Of a stretch of DNA of 64,000 nucleotides, positions 1 to 8,259 are shown one piece after another. Made by a program: the position numbers and the translations under genes. The notes beneath the pieces were generated by a model. That model worked only from the letters and a program-made list of their open reading frames with translations. It had not been told where the DNA came from and did no database searches. The stretch's first letter is position 1. Every line of letters starts with the position of its first letter. This stretch comes from CAVZTA01 sp963778025 (GTDB lineage Bacteria > Chloroflexota > Limnocylindria > Limnocylindrales > CSP1-4): positions 372,001-436,000 of the forward strand of contig CAVZTA010000009.1 in NCBI GenBank assembly GCA_963778025.1, read 5' to 3'.

Positions 1-223
1 CCTCCTGCTCCGTCACCGCCACGAATCCTTCGCGGTGATCGTGGTCGGTGCAGCAGAACAGGCGTGCCTGCGGGTGGCTGAGCCCGCGCGTGCAGGCGAA
101 GAACCGGCGCCGACGGCTGTCGTCACTGAGCGCCTCGTAGAAGCGCTCGAGCTCCGCGGCGTCATCCGGCTCGATGGGCCGGATGCGGATCGCGGTCGGA
201 GCGGTGATGACGCCGGTGTCCAT
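1..223 (-). CDS. GNAT-family acetyltransferase, N-terminal part (runs off window)
   Basis: An open frame reads leftwards from an ATG at 221-223 and leaves the window with no stop. The first 74 residues include IRIRPIEPDDAAELERFYEA, the usual beta1-alpha1 opening of GNAT (Gcn5-related) acetyltransferases, then a Ser/Asp/Arg-rich loop and an aromatic stretch as in acetyl-CoA binding GNAT domains. The part with the acetyl-CoA pyrophosphate loop lies outside the window, so the substrate cannot be guessed. A two-domain protein with a GNAT module is also possible. Confidence 0.7.
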   Translation of the reverse strand, partial: MDTGVITAPTAIRIRPIEPDDAAELERFYEALSDDSRRRRFFACTRGLSHPQARLFCCTDHDHREGFVAVTEQE

Positions 224-478
224 GGCGCCACGCTACGAGGGCCGTCCGCTCGCCGCGAGTGACGTTCGGCCCATCCTGACCGGGCGGTCCGGCCTCACCG
301 CGGACCCGCGTCGCGTTCCCGGGCCGCTCGGCCCGGTGAGTGGGGCCCACCGGCACTGGGATCGCGCGTGGCTCCCGAACACGCTGGGTCCGGCGATGGG
401 TGGGGCCGCGAGGCTGCCCTGGGTCCGGGATGCCCGGCCACGCCCGTCGCGGGAGGTGGACGATGACTGTCAACGAGC
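224..478. other. Divergent intergenic region
   Basis: This stretch separates the leftward GNAT gene from the rightward membrane-protein gene. No convincing gene is seen. A strong Shine-Dalgarno-like GGGAGGTGG at 451-459 stands just before an ATG at 463 that is out of frame with the membrane protein starting at 479. Either the true start is ATG 463 and one extra base lies between 465 and 479, or the ribosome site serves ATG 479 at a long spacing. Confidence 0.4.
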
Positions 479-1054
479 ATGATCGTCGGGGCGACGGTCG
501 CGGTCGCCGGGATCGCCCTGGTCCTGCTCGGCGCCGGCGCCCTCGCGCTCCGCGAGTGGGGCATCGATCCCATCGAGCGAATCGCCGAGGCCGGGTGGCC
601 GCTGTTCGTCGTCCTGCCCGGGCTCGCGCTCCTGGCCATGGCGGTCATCCCGGCGCCGCCGCGCGGCGTCGGGTTCGCGATCGCGGGATCCATCGTGACC
701 TCGATCGGGCTCGTCCTGTGGTGGCAGGACCAGACGGGCCGTTACGAGACCTGGGCCTACGCCTGGGCGCTCATCGGCCCGGGTGCCGCGGGGCTCGGGA
801 TGTTCGTCTACGGCGCGTTGACGAGGACATCGGACCTCGTGCGCCTGGGGATCCGCCTGCTGGCCATCGCCGGCGTGCTGTTCCTCGGCGGCGCCTGGTT
901 CTTCGAGACGCTGTTCGACACCGGTCAGGTGCCCTTCGACCTCGACGCCGACCTGTGGTGGCCGGTGGGCCTCATCGCGATCGGCGGTCTGGTCGTGATC
1001 GGTGCGCTGTTCCGGGGCGAAGGACCCCGGCACGGAAAGGAAGGTACGTCATGA
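479..1054 (+). CDS. Multi-pass membrane protein of unknown function
   Basis: The 191-residue product has about five hydrophobic segments: near residues 1-22, 37-58, 65-80, 92-112 and 120-140, with another near 160-180. No catalytic motif is visible. Its stop overlaps the ATG of the next gene (ATGA at 1051-1054), so it is probably co-translated with the PspC-domain gene and may work with it in envelope homeostasis. The start is uncertain: the strong ribosome-binding site at 451-459 fits an out-of-frame ATG at 463, so an N-terminal extension of about five residues is possible if one base there is an error. Confidence 0.6.
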   Translation: MIVGATVAVAGIALVLLGAGALALREWGIDPIERIAEAGWPLFVVLPGLALLAMAVIPAPPRGVGFAIAGSIVTSIGLVLWWQDQTGRYETWAYAWALIGPGAAGLGMFVYGALTRTSDLVRLGIRLLAIAGVLFLGGAWFFETLFDTGQVPFDLDADLWWPVGLIAIGGLVVIGALFRGEGPRHGKEGTS

Positions 1055-1500
1055 CCGCCGCCCCGCCCATCGTCGATCCCGTCCAGCGACGGCTCGTCCG
1101 GTCACGCCACGATCGGGTCCTCGCCGGTGTCTGCGGCGGGATCGCCGAGTACTACGGCAGTGACCCGACGATGATCCGCCTGGTGGCGGCAGTGCTCGGG
1201 ATCCTGACCGGGATCTTCCCGCTGCTGCTGCTCTACATCCTCGCCGCGGTGATCATCCCGGACGACGGCTCCGCGGTCGTCGACCCCACAGCCGTGGGCG
1301 ATCCCACGCTGGCCGTTCGGCCGGCGCGGACGGGTCGCGGTGCGCTGATCGTGGGCTCGGCGTTCCTGATCCTCGGCTTCGCCGCGTTCGTCGATCGCAT
1401 CTGGGACATCGACTGGGATCTGTTCGGTCCCGTCGTGGTGATGGCCATCGGCGCCGCGTTCGTCCTGGGCGCCATGACCCGCTGGAGCGCCGAGCGATGA
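1051..1500 (+). CDS. PspC-domain membrane protein
   Basis: The 149-residue product begins with a PspC domain: RRLVRSRHDRVLAGVCGGIA and EYYGSDPTMIRLV (residues about 10-45) followed by a long hydrophobic segment ending VIIPDD. This is the classic phage-shock-protein C signature. After a linker a second hydrophobic pair (about 97-140, with LIVGSAFLILGFAAF) forms a C-terminal membrane module of the LiaF/DUF5668 sort. PspC proteins sense or buffer envelope stress. It overlaps its upstream and downstream neighbours by 4 bp each, so 479-1968 looks like one operon. Confidence 0.85.
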   Translation: MTAAPPIVDPVQRRLVRSRHDRVLAGVCGGIAEYYGSDPTMIRLVAAVLGILTGIFPLLLLYILAAVIIPDDGSAVVDPTAVGDPTLAVRPARTGRGALIVGSAFLILGFAAFVDRIWDIDWDLFGPVVVMAIGAAFVLGAMTRWSAER

Positions 1501-1968
1501 GGGTCACGATCGTCTACGCCTCGATCTACGGGAACACCCGGCAGCTCGCCACCGCCATGGCGGAGGCGCTGGTCGCCGACGATCACGACGTCCGGCTGCT
1601 GCCAGCCGGCTCGCCCGACCTTGCGACACTCGAGGGGACGGAGCTGCTGCTCGTGGGCGCCCCGACGCAGATCCACGGCTGGCAACTTCCGGTCCGCGAC
1701 TTCCTCGACTCGATCTCGCGCGATGGACCGGCCGTCCCGGCCGCCGCGTTCGACACCCGGCTTCGCGGGCACACCTGGGCCACCGGGTCCGCGGCCATCC
1801 ATATCGCGAAGAGCCTCAGGGCCGCCCGTTGTTCGCTCGTCGCTGAGCCGGCGAGCTTCATCGTCGAGGCCAAGGAAGGTCCGCTCGCCGAGGGCGAGGA
1901 AGCACGCGCCGTCGCGTGGGCCACCGATACTGGCACGCACCGTCGGTGCGCGCCGGGCGGTGGCCTGA
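1497..1968 (+). CDS. Flavodoxin-like FMN protein, frame-shifted near its C-terminus
   Basis: The N-terminus VTIVYASIYGNTRQLATAMA is the FMN-phosphate loop of flavodoxins, and GAPTQIHGW resembles the flavin-contacting loop, so an electron-transfer or flavodoxin-domain role is likely. As sequenced, the frame runs on into the alcohol dehydrogenase as one 541-codon ORF. If one base near 1923-1928 is an insertion, the protein ends naturally as ...AWATILARTVGARRAVA at a TGA at 1966-1968, giving about 156 residues, the usual flavodoxin length. The downstream gene has its own ribosome-binding site and ATG, so I treat the fusion as an artefact. It overlaps PspC by 4 bp. Confidence 0.7.
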
Positions 1969-2018
1969 GCGAACGCCATGTCTGTCGTCACCCCAAGCCA
2001 CTCGAACGGAGGTTCGTC

Positions 2019-3122
2019 ATGACCGCTCTCGCAACACCTCTCCCGGCGTCGATGTCCACGGGCACCATGCGTGCGACGGTGTTCCACGCGCCCGGCGACA
2101 TCCGGGTCGAGGAGGTGCCGCGTCCGACCGCGGGACCCGGCGAGGCCGTGATCCGTATCACGACCACGACCATCTGCGGCACGGACGTCCACATCCTCAA
2201 GGGCGAGTACCCGGTCCGTCCGGGGCTGGTCATCGGCCACGAGCCGGTCGGCGTGATCGTCGAGCTCGGCGTAGGCGTCAGCGGCTACGAGCTCGGCCAG
2301 CGCGTCCTGGTCGGGGCCATCACGCCCTGCGGGCAGTGCTCGGCGTGCCTGTCGGGCCACACGAGCCAGTGCGGCCACGGGACGGGCTATGAGGCCCTCG
2401 GTGGGTGGCGCTTCGGCAACACCATCGACGGCGCGCAGGCCGAGTACCTGCTGGTCCCGTCGGCGCAGGCGAACCTCACGCCGATCCCTGACGACGTGAC
2501 CGACGAGCAGGTCGTCCTGCTTGCCGACATCGCCTCGACCGGCTTCAGTGGTGCCGAGTCCGGCGGGGTCCGCATCGGCGATGCCGTCGTCGTGTTCGCG
2601 CAGGGTCCGATCGGCCTGTGCGCGACCGCTGGGGCGAAGCTGATGGGCGCCTCGATGGTCATCGGCGTCGACAGCGACCCGGTCCGCCTGGCGGTGAGCC
2701 GGCGCATGGGCGCCGACGTCGCGCTCGACTTCACCCAGGTCGACGTCATCGCCGAGGTGAAGCGTCTGACCGGCGGCGGCGCCGACGTGACCATCGAGGC
2801 CCTGGGCACCCAGGGCACCTTCGAGAACGCGCTGCGTTGCCTGCGGCCGGGCGGCACGCTCTCGAGCCTGGGCGTCTACTCGGGCAAGCTCCAGCTCCCC
2901 TACGACGCGTTCGCGGCCGGCCTCGGCGACCACCGCATCGTCACCACCCTCTGCCCGGGCGGCAAGGAGCGGATGCGGCGGCTGATCTCGACCGTCCAGA
3001 GCGGACGGTTCGACCCGTTGCCGCTGATCACCCATCGCTTCGCCCTGGCGGACATCGTCGAGGCGTACGAGCTGTTCAGCAACCGTCGCGACGGGGTGCT
3101 GAAGGTGGCCATCACACCCTAG
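2019..3122 (+). CDS. Zinc-dependent medium-chain alcohol dehydrogenase
   Basis: The 367-residue product is an MDR-superfamily NAD(P)-dependent dehydrogenase. Catalytic zinc ligands appear in TTICGTDVHILKG and GHEPVG. The four structural-zinc cysteines appear in CGQCSACLSGHTSQC. The nucleotide fold is present, though its glycine motif is atypical (FAQGPIGLCATAGAKLMGA). The sequence resembles secondary-alcohol and threonine/sorbitol-type dehydrogenases; the exact substrate is not evident. ATG 2019 is chosen because CGGAGG lies 6-11 bases upstream and the N-terminus then matches the family. Two strong hairpins follow the stop, where the gene meets the convergent stress-protein gene. Confidence 0.9.
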   Translation: MTALATPLPASMSTGTMRATVFHAPGDIRVEEVPRPTAGPGEAVIRITTTTICGTDVHILKGEYPVRPGLVIGHEPVGVIVELGVGVSGYELGQRVLVGAITPCGQCSACLSGHTSQCGHGTGYEALGGWRFGNTIDGAQAEYLLVPSAQANLTPIPDDVTDEQVVLLADIASTGFSGAESGGVRIGDAVVVFAQGPIGLCATAGAKLMGASMVIGVDSDPVRLAVSRRMGADVALDFTQVDVIAEVKRLTGGGADVTIEALGTQGTFENALRCLRPGGTLSSLGVYSGKLQLPYDAFAAGLGDHRIVTTLCPGGKERMRRLISTVQSGRFDPLPLITHRFALADIVEAYELFSNRRDGVLKVAITP

Positions 3123-3142
3123 CGTCCGGTCCGCTCGCGAAA

Positions 3143-3168
3143 CGCCGGCCGGGTCACACCGGCCGGCG
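3143..3168. terminator. GC-rich hairpin after alcohol dehydrogenase
   Basis: A perfect 10-bp stem, CGCCGGCCGG paired with CCGGCCGGCG, encloses a 6-nt loop GTCACA. It lies 20 bp after the dehydrogenase stop. No T-tract follows. It probably ends transcription from the left, helped by the larger hairpin next to it. Confidence 0.7.
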
Positions 3169-3180
3169 TATCCGCGCTCG

Positions 3181-3230
3181 GTGCGCCGGATCGCGACATG
3201 TCCCCCCACGGACATGACGATCCGGCGCAC
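3181..3230. terminator. Long bidirectional hairpin between convergent genes
   Basis: Outer arms GTGCGCCGGATCG and CGATCCGGCGCAC pair perfectly over 13 bp. A small asymmetric bulge (CGA opposite T) leads into inner arms CATGTCC and GGACATG around a six-base loop CCCCAC. The 50-nt structure sits between two genes reading towards each other, so a bidirectional terminator is the simplest reading. A protein-binding site or mRNA-stabilising hairpin remains possible. Confidence 0.7.
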
Positions 3231-3263
3231 CGGCGCGTCGGGGTGTGCAGCGCTGCCCGCTGA

Positions 3264-3764
3264 TCAGGTCGCCGTGGGACGCCCACGAGCCACGACGACC
3301 GGCACGCCGGCCTCGCGCACGACCTGGTCCGAGACGGACCCCAGGACCAGCCGGTCGACCCCGCGACGGCCATGCGAGCCGACCACGATCATGGAGACGG
3401 ACTCCGCGGCCGCGGCCTCGAGCACGCTCTCGGCGGGCTCGCCTTCCCAGATGAGGAGGCGCACGGCGACGCCGGCGGCGGCGGCACGGTCCTGCAGCCC
3501 GCGCGCGCGCAGCTGGAGGGCGACCCGGGCCTGGTCCATCCGCTGGATGAAGTCACCCCGTGGACCGCGCAGCGAGCGCGGGTCGATGACGCTGACGACG
3601 AGCAGCGCGGCCTGGAGATCACGCGCCAGTCCGATCGCCTCGGTCTCCGCGACCAGGCTGGTCGGCGTGAGGTCGGTGGCCAGCAGGATCGTTCGACGCG
3701 GCGTCGCGCGCAGGGCCGGATCCCGGTCCGCGGATGGCGCGCTGGCGACGTCGGGCGCGTTCAT
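3264..3764 (-). CDS. Universal stress protein (UspA family)
   Basis: The 166-residue product has the single Usp fold: TILLATDLTPTSLVAETEAI at its start, a central VVSVIDPRS strand, and the ATP-binding signature GSHGRRGVDRLVLGSVSDQV near the C-terminus (GxxGx9GS pattern present, so ATP binding is likely). A 20-residue leader precedes the domain. The start ATG overlaps the stop of the upstream multicopper oxidase (TGA within 3761-3764), so both come from one leftward transcript. With the GAF kinase, DosR-like regulator and CBS protein nearby it resembles hypoxia/dormancy stress genes. Confidence 0.9.
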   Translation of the reverse strand: MNAPDVASAPSADRDPALRATPRRTILLATDLTPTSLVAETEAIGLARDLQAALLVVSVIDPRSLRGPRGDFIQRMDQARVALQLRARGLQDRAAAAGVAVRLLIWEGEPAESVLEAAAAESVSMIVVGSHGRRGVDRLVLGSVSDQVVREAGVPVVVARGRPTAT

Positions 3765-5006
3765 GCCGTGGTCGACGGGATGACGCAGGTGAACGCGGGC
3801 GCACCCGCCGTCTGGAGCGCGGCGGCAGCCGCGGCGTCCTGGACGACGAGCGCGGTGACCATCCCGTACATCCCGTCCATCCCCTCGGCGTGCGGGAGGA
3901 TGTGGCAGTGGAACGCCCAGGCGCCGGGCTCGTCGCAGCGGACGACGACGTCCCACCGCTCGCCCGGGTTCACGCCCAGCGTGTCGCACGTGAACTCGGC
4001 GCCGCCCAGCGGATAGCCGTCACGGGCCACGACGCGCATCGGCATCCCGTGGAGGTGCCACGGGTGGGTCATGATCCCCTCGTTCATGAACCGGATCACG
4101 ATCGTCTCGCCGAGCTGCGCGACGATCGGCGCGGTCGCAGGGAAGCCGCGGCCGTTGATCGTGAAGCCGCCCAGCGTGTCGTTGCTGATCCAGACGATGT
4201 CCTGCGTCGCCCCGTACTGCTGCGCGTAGCGCTGGGCCGCGTCGCGCGGCTCCACGATGAACGCACCCAGCAGGCCACGCCCCACCTGGTCGGTCGCGTT
4301 GTGGTGCGAGTGGTACATGTGCGAGCCCGGCGTGCGCGCCGTGAACTCGTAGGTGAAGGAGGCACCCGGCTCGATCGGGTCCTGGGTGACGTGGGGCACG
4401 CCGTCCATGGCATTGGGCAACCGCTGCCCGTGGAAGTGGATGCCGGTCGACTCCTTCAGGTTGTTCCGGAAGATGGCCCGGACCTTGTCGCCCTCGGTGA
4501 CGGTCACGCGCGGCCCGGGCCACGTCTTGTCGAACCCGAGGGCCGCGAGCGGATCCTTGAGCGCATCGATCCGGTGCTGGATCTCGTCGACGGTGAACTC
4601 GAACACCTTGGTGTCGCCGTCCATCCGGAAGTCCTTGGGCTGGTTGCCCATCGGCAACGTCGTGGCCTCACCGTCGAGGAAGCGCTTGACCACGGCCGCC
4701 GCATTGGCGTCGTGGTCGGCGACCGGCGTCGCACTGGGCGGCGCGCGACGCGCTAGGCGCGTGGGACCCATGGGCATCGCTCGGCGACGCGGACGGCGCT
4801 GGGGCAGCCGATCCGCTCGCGGCAGGCGCGGCGGACGGGCCATACGACCATGCCGGCGCGGCGACGGCCGGGGCGCACGCTGCAAGGCCGACCGCGGCGA
4901 GCCCGCCACCGGCCAGCGCGCCCACCCGCAGGAACCCGCGACGGCTCAGCTCCGGAGCATCGGCAACGGGCTGGGCGGGAGGCGTCGGGAGGGTGGGGTG
5001 GTCCAT
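3761..5006 (-). CDS. Tat-exported multicopper oxidase, frame-shifted in the linker
   Basis: The N-terminus read from ATG 5004-5006 carries a twin-arginine signal (ELSRRGFLRVGALAGGGLAA) with a Cys in LAACAP that could be lipidated, then an Ala/Ser/Pro linker. The cupredoxin part follows in another frame and joins if one base is removed near 4735-4750. Copper motifs of multicopper oxidases are clear: GIHFHGQ, HMYHSHHN, HPWHLHG and the type-1 site HCHILPHAEGMDGM. A repaired length of about 414 residues fits a two- or three-domain laccase/nitrite-reductase-like enzyme acting outside the membrane on metals or phenolics. It is co-translated with the stress protein downstream and divergent from the histidine kinase. 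Confidence 0.85.
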
Positions 5007-5081
5007 GACCGGTACCATCGCCCGGGCGGGCTGTCCGAGGGAAGTGACATCCGGCCCGTCCCGCGGGGGCCGCGGGGCCTG

Positions 5082-5109
5082 CGTCCCTGGGACGTCCGAC
5101 CGGTACGCT
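5082..5109 (+). promoter_or_regulatory. Candidate operator and leaderless promoter of the GAF kinase
   Basis: The 13-mer palindrome CGTCCCTGGGACG occupies 5082-5094. A -10-like TACGCT lies at 5104-5109, only 8 nt before the kinase ATG, so the mRNA is probably leaderless. The palindrome sits where a regulator could control this promoter and the divergent multicopper oxidase. It shares the GGGAC half-site of DosR boxes but in the opposite orientation. Confidence 0.4.
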
Positions 5110-5117
5110 CCGGACCG

Positions 5118-6263
5118 ATGGACGCGCTGACGGCTCTTGACGAGGCGACCCGGGCGATCGCCAGCGTCCTGTCGACCGATGAGGTCCTCCATCTCATCGT
5201 GGAGCGCGTCCGCGCGCTGGTCGACGCGCAGTACGCCGCCTTGGGCATCGTCGACGCCCACGCGCGCATCGAGCGCTTCATCACGGTCGGCATCACGCCC
5301 GAGCAGCGCGCGCGTCTGGGCGATCCGCCGCTGGGCCACGGGCTGCTGGGCGTGATCATCCGCGATGGTCGGTCGTTGCGCATCCCGGACATCGGAGCGC
5401 ATCCGGAGAGCTACGGGTTCCCGCCCGAGCATCCGCCGATGCACTCGCTGCTCGGCGTGCCCGTGCGGGTGAAGGGCGGCCGGATCGTGGGCAACCTGTA
5501 CCTGACCGACAAGCGCACCGCGCCCGAGTTCAGCGAGGAGGACCAGGCGCTGGTCGAGATCTTCGCCCTCCATGCCGGCATCGCGATCGACAACGCCCGG
5601 TTGCACGCGCAGGTCCAGCGCCTGGTCGTCGACGCGGAACGCGAGCGCATCAGCCGCGACCTGCATGACGGGATCATCCAGCGCATCTACGGCGTGTCGC
5701 TGTCGCTGGAGGACGTGCCGGACCTCATGACGGAGGCACCCCAGGAGGCCGAGGCGCGGGTCGACCGCGCGATCGAAACGCTGCACGACACGATCCGTGA
5801 CATCCGCAGCTTCATCGTGGAGCTGCGTCCGAGCCAGCTGGCCGATGGCGACCTGGCCGCGAGCGTCCACGCGCTGGCTCAGGAGTTGCGCTCGAATACC
5901 CTCCTCGCGATCGATGTCGCCGTGTCGCCGTCCCTTGCCGAGCCCGACGAACGTGCCCGGAACGAGCTCGTCCAGATGGTCCGCGAGGGGCTCAGCAACG
6001 TGGCGCGCCATGCCCATGCCTCACACGTGACGCTGCAGGTTGCGAGCGATGACGACGACGTCGTGGTCGCCATCGCCGACGACGGCGATGGGTTCGATCC
6101 GGCAGAACGCCCGGTCGATGGTCGACCCGGCGGCAACGGGATCAGCAACATGCGAAGCCGGGTCGCCGCACTCGGCGGCTCGCTCGATATCGACAGCACG
6201 CCCGGTCGTGGCGCCCGGATCACGATCCGCGTCCCGGCCAACGCTCAGGAGTCACTCCGATGA
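5118..6263 (+). CDS. GAF-domain sensor histidine kinase (DosS/NarX-like)
   Basis: The 381-residue soluble kinase has a GAF domain (residues about 15-165, with LLGVPVRVKGGRIVGNLYLT), then a HisKA_3 dimerisation helix with the phospho-acceptor His in ERERISRDLHDGIIQRIYGV, and an HATPase_c domain (NELVQMVREGLSNVARHA, DDGDGFD, GNGISNMRSRV). This is the architecture of mycobacterial DosS/DosT but with a single GAF. No transmembrane segment is seen, so it senses a cytosolic ligand, perhaps via haem or flavin in the GAF; a haem-ligating His cannot be assigned. It overlaps the response regulator by 4 bp (ATGA), a typical cognate pair. Confidence 0.9.
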   Translation: MDALTALDEATRAIASVLSTDEVLHLIVERVRALVDAQYAALGIVDAHARIERFITVGITPEQRARLGDPPLGHGLLGVIIRDGRSLRIPDIGAHPESYGFPPEHPPMHSLLGVPVRVKGGRIVGNLYLTDKRTAPEFSEEDQALVEIFALHAGIAIDNARLHAQVQRLVVDAERERISRDLHDGIIQRIYGVSLSLEDVPDLMTEAPQEAEARVDRAIETLHDTIRDIRSFIVELRPSQLADGDLAASVHALAQELRSNTLLAIDVAVSPSLAEPDERARNELVQMVREGLSNVARHAHASHVTLQVASDDDDVVVAIADDGDGFDPAERPVDGRPGGNGISNMRSRVAALGGSLDIDSTPGRGARITIRVPANAQESLR

Positions 6264-6943
6264 CCGATACGCACGAATCACCTCCCGCCCGACCGCTCCG
6301 GCTCCTCGTCGTCGATGATCACGAGGTCGTCCGCCAGGGTCTTGTCGCCCTCCTCGACCGGCGCGACGGGTTCGAGGTCGTCGCTGAGGCCGGCACCGTG
6401 GCGGAGTCGGTCGAGCGTGCCCAGCGCTACCAGCCGGACATCGTCGTGATGGACATCCGGCTGCCCGATGGGTCGGGCATCGAGGCGTGTCGCGAGATCC
6501 GGGCCGAGCGCCCCGAGACGCGCGTGGTCATGCTCACCTCGTACCCCGACGAGGAGGCCGTGCTCTCGGCGATCGTCGCCGGCGCCTCCGGGTACCTCCT
6601 GAAGCAGATCCGCGCGCGAGACCTCGTCGCCGCGCTCGAGACGGTCGGTCGCGGCGGGTCGCTGCTCGATCCGGCGGTCACGGAGAAGGTGCTCGACCGC
6701 GTGCGTCGCATGGCGACGGGCGGGGCGAACGATGAGCTCGCCCAGCTCACCGCCCAGGAGCGGAAGATCCTGATGCTGGTCGCCGAGGGCAAGACGAACA
6801 AGGAGATCGCCGCCGAGGTCTTCCTGTCCGACAAGACGGTGAAGAACTACGTGAGCTCGATCCTCTCGAAGCTCAACCTCGAGCGTCGGGCGCAGGCAGC
6901 GGCGTTCGTGGCGAAGCACCAGAGCGGGTCGGGCGCCGGCTGA
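6260..6943 (+). CDS. NarL/DosR-type response regulator
   Basis: The 227-residue product has a receiver domain with acidic pocket DDH, phospho-acceptor Asp in IVVMDIRLPDGSG, Thr in VVMLTSYPDE and Lys in YLLKQIRARDL. A LuxR-type helix-turn-helix follows (LTAQERKILMLVAEGKTNKE, then VFLSDKTVKNYVSSILSKLN, ERRAQAAAF). The DNA-recognition helix and its surroundings closely resemble mycobacterial DosR (KTVKNYVSRLLAKL). It is translationally coupled to the GAF kinase, which surely phosphorylates it. Likely targets include the neighbouring stress genes, though no canonical DosR box was found. Confidence 0.92.
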   Translation: MTDTHESPPARPLRLLVVDDHEVVRQGLVALLDRRDGFEVVAEAGTVAESVERAQRYQPDIVVMDIRLPDGSGIEACREIRAERPETRVVMLTSYPDEEAVLSAIVAGASGYLLKQIRARDLVAALETVGRGGSLLDPAVTEKVLDRVRRMATGGANDELAQLTAQERKILMLVAEGKTNKEIAAEVFLSDKTVKNYVSSILSKLNLERRAQAAAFVAKHQSGSGAG

Positions 6944-6985
6944 CCATCGGCTGCGCCGGCCACGCCGGGCGGACCAGGCGAGTCG

Positions 6986-7459
6986 TCAGTTCCCGAACTT
7001 GAACGGGTAGACGACCCACGCGTCGGTGGTCGCCGCGTAGACGTCGGGGACCGCGTCCACCTGGGAGCGCTCCGGCTTGTAGTGGAGCACCGCGGTACGC
7101 GGGTCGCCGCCCGCCTGACGGACGCGCTCCGCGACGGCCACGATCGTCGTCCCGCTGTCCCACACCTCGTCGACGATGAGGACCCGCTGACCACGGAGCA
7201 ACGGATCGGCGGGGAACTGGAAGAACGTGGGCGAGGGACCGGGCTGGCCGTGGTCGTCGTAGTACTCGACCGCGGCGACGAGGATGTTCCGGATGCCCAG
7301 GCGATAGGCCAGCATCCCGGCGGGCACCATCCCGCCCCGGGTGATCGCGAGCATCACGTCGACGTCGGTCGTCCGGATCCGCTCCGCGAGCCGGCGGACA
7401 AGGACCTCGAGGTCGCTCCAGCTCACGATGTCGCGCTCCGGGACGAGGGTCTCGGTCAC
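6986..7459 (-). CDS. Purine-type phosphoribosyltransferase
   Basis: The 157-residue protein has the PRTase type I fold, with the PRPP loop VLIVDEVWDSGTTIVAVAER and the upstream MLAITRGGMVPAGMLAYRLG loop, as in xanthine/hypoxanthine PRTases of the Gpt kind. It should transfer phosphoribose from PRPP to a purine base or act as a salvage or regulatory paralogue. The start is GTG 7457-7459: a -10-like TACCCT on the minus strand (7466-7471) lies exactly 6 nt before it, pointing to a leaderless mRNA of its own. It converges on the response-regulator gene. Confidence 0.85.
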   Translation of the reverse strand: MTETLVPERDIVSWSDLEVLVRRLAERIRTTDVDVMLAITRGGMVPAGMLAYRLGIRNILVAAVEYYDDHGQPGPSPTFFQFPADPLLRGQRVLIVDEVWDSGTTIVAVAERVRQAGGDPRTAVLHYKPERSQVDAVPDVYAATTDAWVVYPFKFGN

Positions 7460-7508
7460 GACGTCAGGGTACGCCCCGTCCTTTCGTCCTGTCGGCTCAA
7501 GCGAACGG

Positions 7509-7820
7509 TCACTCGACCCCGAGGTCCGCGCGCCGTTGCTCCGCGATCAGGCGGTCGACCACGCTGGCCGGCAGTCCGTCGACGACGTCGCTGAGCTCAT
7601 CGATGAGCGTCTCGATCGCAGCGCGGGTCGCGCCGGCGACCGGGTCCTCGAGGACGCCCATCGCCGCTGGGCCGGCACGCCCGTCGAGAGACGGTGGGTA
7701 GATGGCGCGGATGGCGACATCCGCCAGCGCCGTCGAGATGAGCCGATACGCGTCGTCACCGTGGAGCCGGCGTGCGATGCGCCGTTCCAGGCCGGCCGCG
7801 GGCGCGAGTACGAGGGTCAT
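7509..7820 (-). CDS. Hypothetical helical protein
   Basis: The 103-residue product is not recognised. It is Ala/Asp/Arg-rich, predicted helical, lacks membrane segments or cysteines, and begins MTLVLAPAAGLERRIARRL. It lies 16 bp after the CBS gene on the same strand and before the phosphoribosyltransferase, so it is probably in the CBS operon. Its position in a stress cluster is the only hint to role. Confidence 0.55.
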   Translation of the reverse strand: MTLVLAPAAGLERRIARRLHGDDAYRLISTALADVAIRAIYPPSLDGRAGPAAMGVLEDPVAGATRAAIETLIDELSDVVDGLPASVVDRLIAEQRRADLGVE

Positions 7821-7836
7821 GGCGCGACTCCTTGGG

Positions 7837-8259
7837 TCATCGCTCGGCGTAGAGCGTCACGAAGTCCATCGACGAAAGGACGCCCACCGCCCGACGAGAC
7901 GCGTCCACGGCCACGACGCGATGGACCTTCTCGTCACGCATGAGGCGAGCGGCGTCGACGAGCCGCATCTCCAGGTCCACGGTGATCGCGGGCGACGACA
8001 TGAGGTCGGCGACGCGTAGACCGGTGAACCGGCGCCGGATCGCGCTGTTGACGTCGCCCGTCCCGCGCAGGAGGTCGGTCTGGCTGATCACCCCGCGAAG
8101 GGTTCCGTCCTCGTCCACCACAGGCAGACCGCTGATGTCGTATCGCTCGAGGAGCCCCTCGGCATCCTCGATCCGTGCGTCCGGCCGGATGACCACGGGA
8201 TCGATCGTCATGAAGTCGGCGACGAGATCGTCGCTCGTCTGCCGGTTGATGGTCTGCAT
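7837..8259 (-). CDS. Twin-CBS-domain protein (Hrp1-like)
   Basis: The 140-residue protein consists of two CBS motifs: residues about 12-65 (VADFMTIDPVVIRPDARIED, YDISGLPVVDEDGTLRGVIS) and about 83-138 (VADLMSSPAITV, KVHRVVAVDASRRAVGVLSS). Stand-alone CBS pairs bind adenine nucleotides and act as energy sensors. In mycobacteria a similar protein, Hrp1, is a DosR-regulon member. The gene is divergent from the glycosyltransferase and leads a short operon with the hypothetical protein. The ATG at 8259 gives a protein of the usual family length. Confidence 0.9.
   Translation of the reverse strand: MQTINRQTSDDLVADFMTIDPVVIRPDARIEDAEGLLERYDISGLPVVDEDGTLRGVISQTDLLRGTGDVNSAIRRRFTGLRVADLMSSPAITVDLEMRLVDAARLMRDEKVHRVVAVDASRRAVGVLSSMDFVTLYAER

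Noticed and set aside
1497..3122. A natural flavodoxin-alcohol dehydrogenase fusion protein
   Set aside because: The dehydrogenase has its own ribosome-binding site and a family-like start, the linker is unlike any domain, and a one-base correction gives a normal flavodoxin end.
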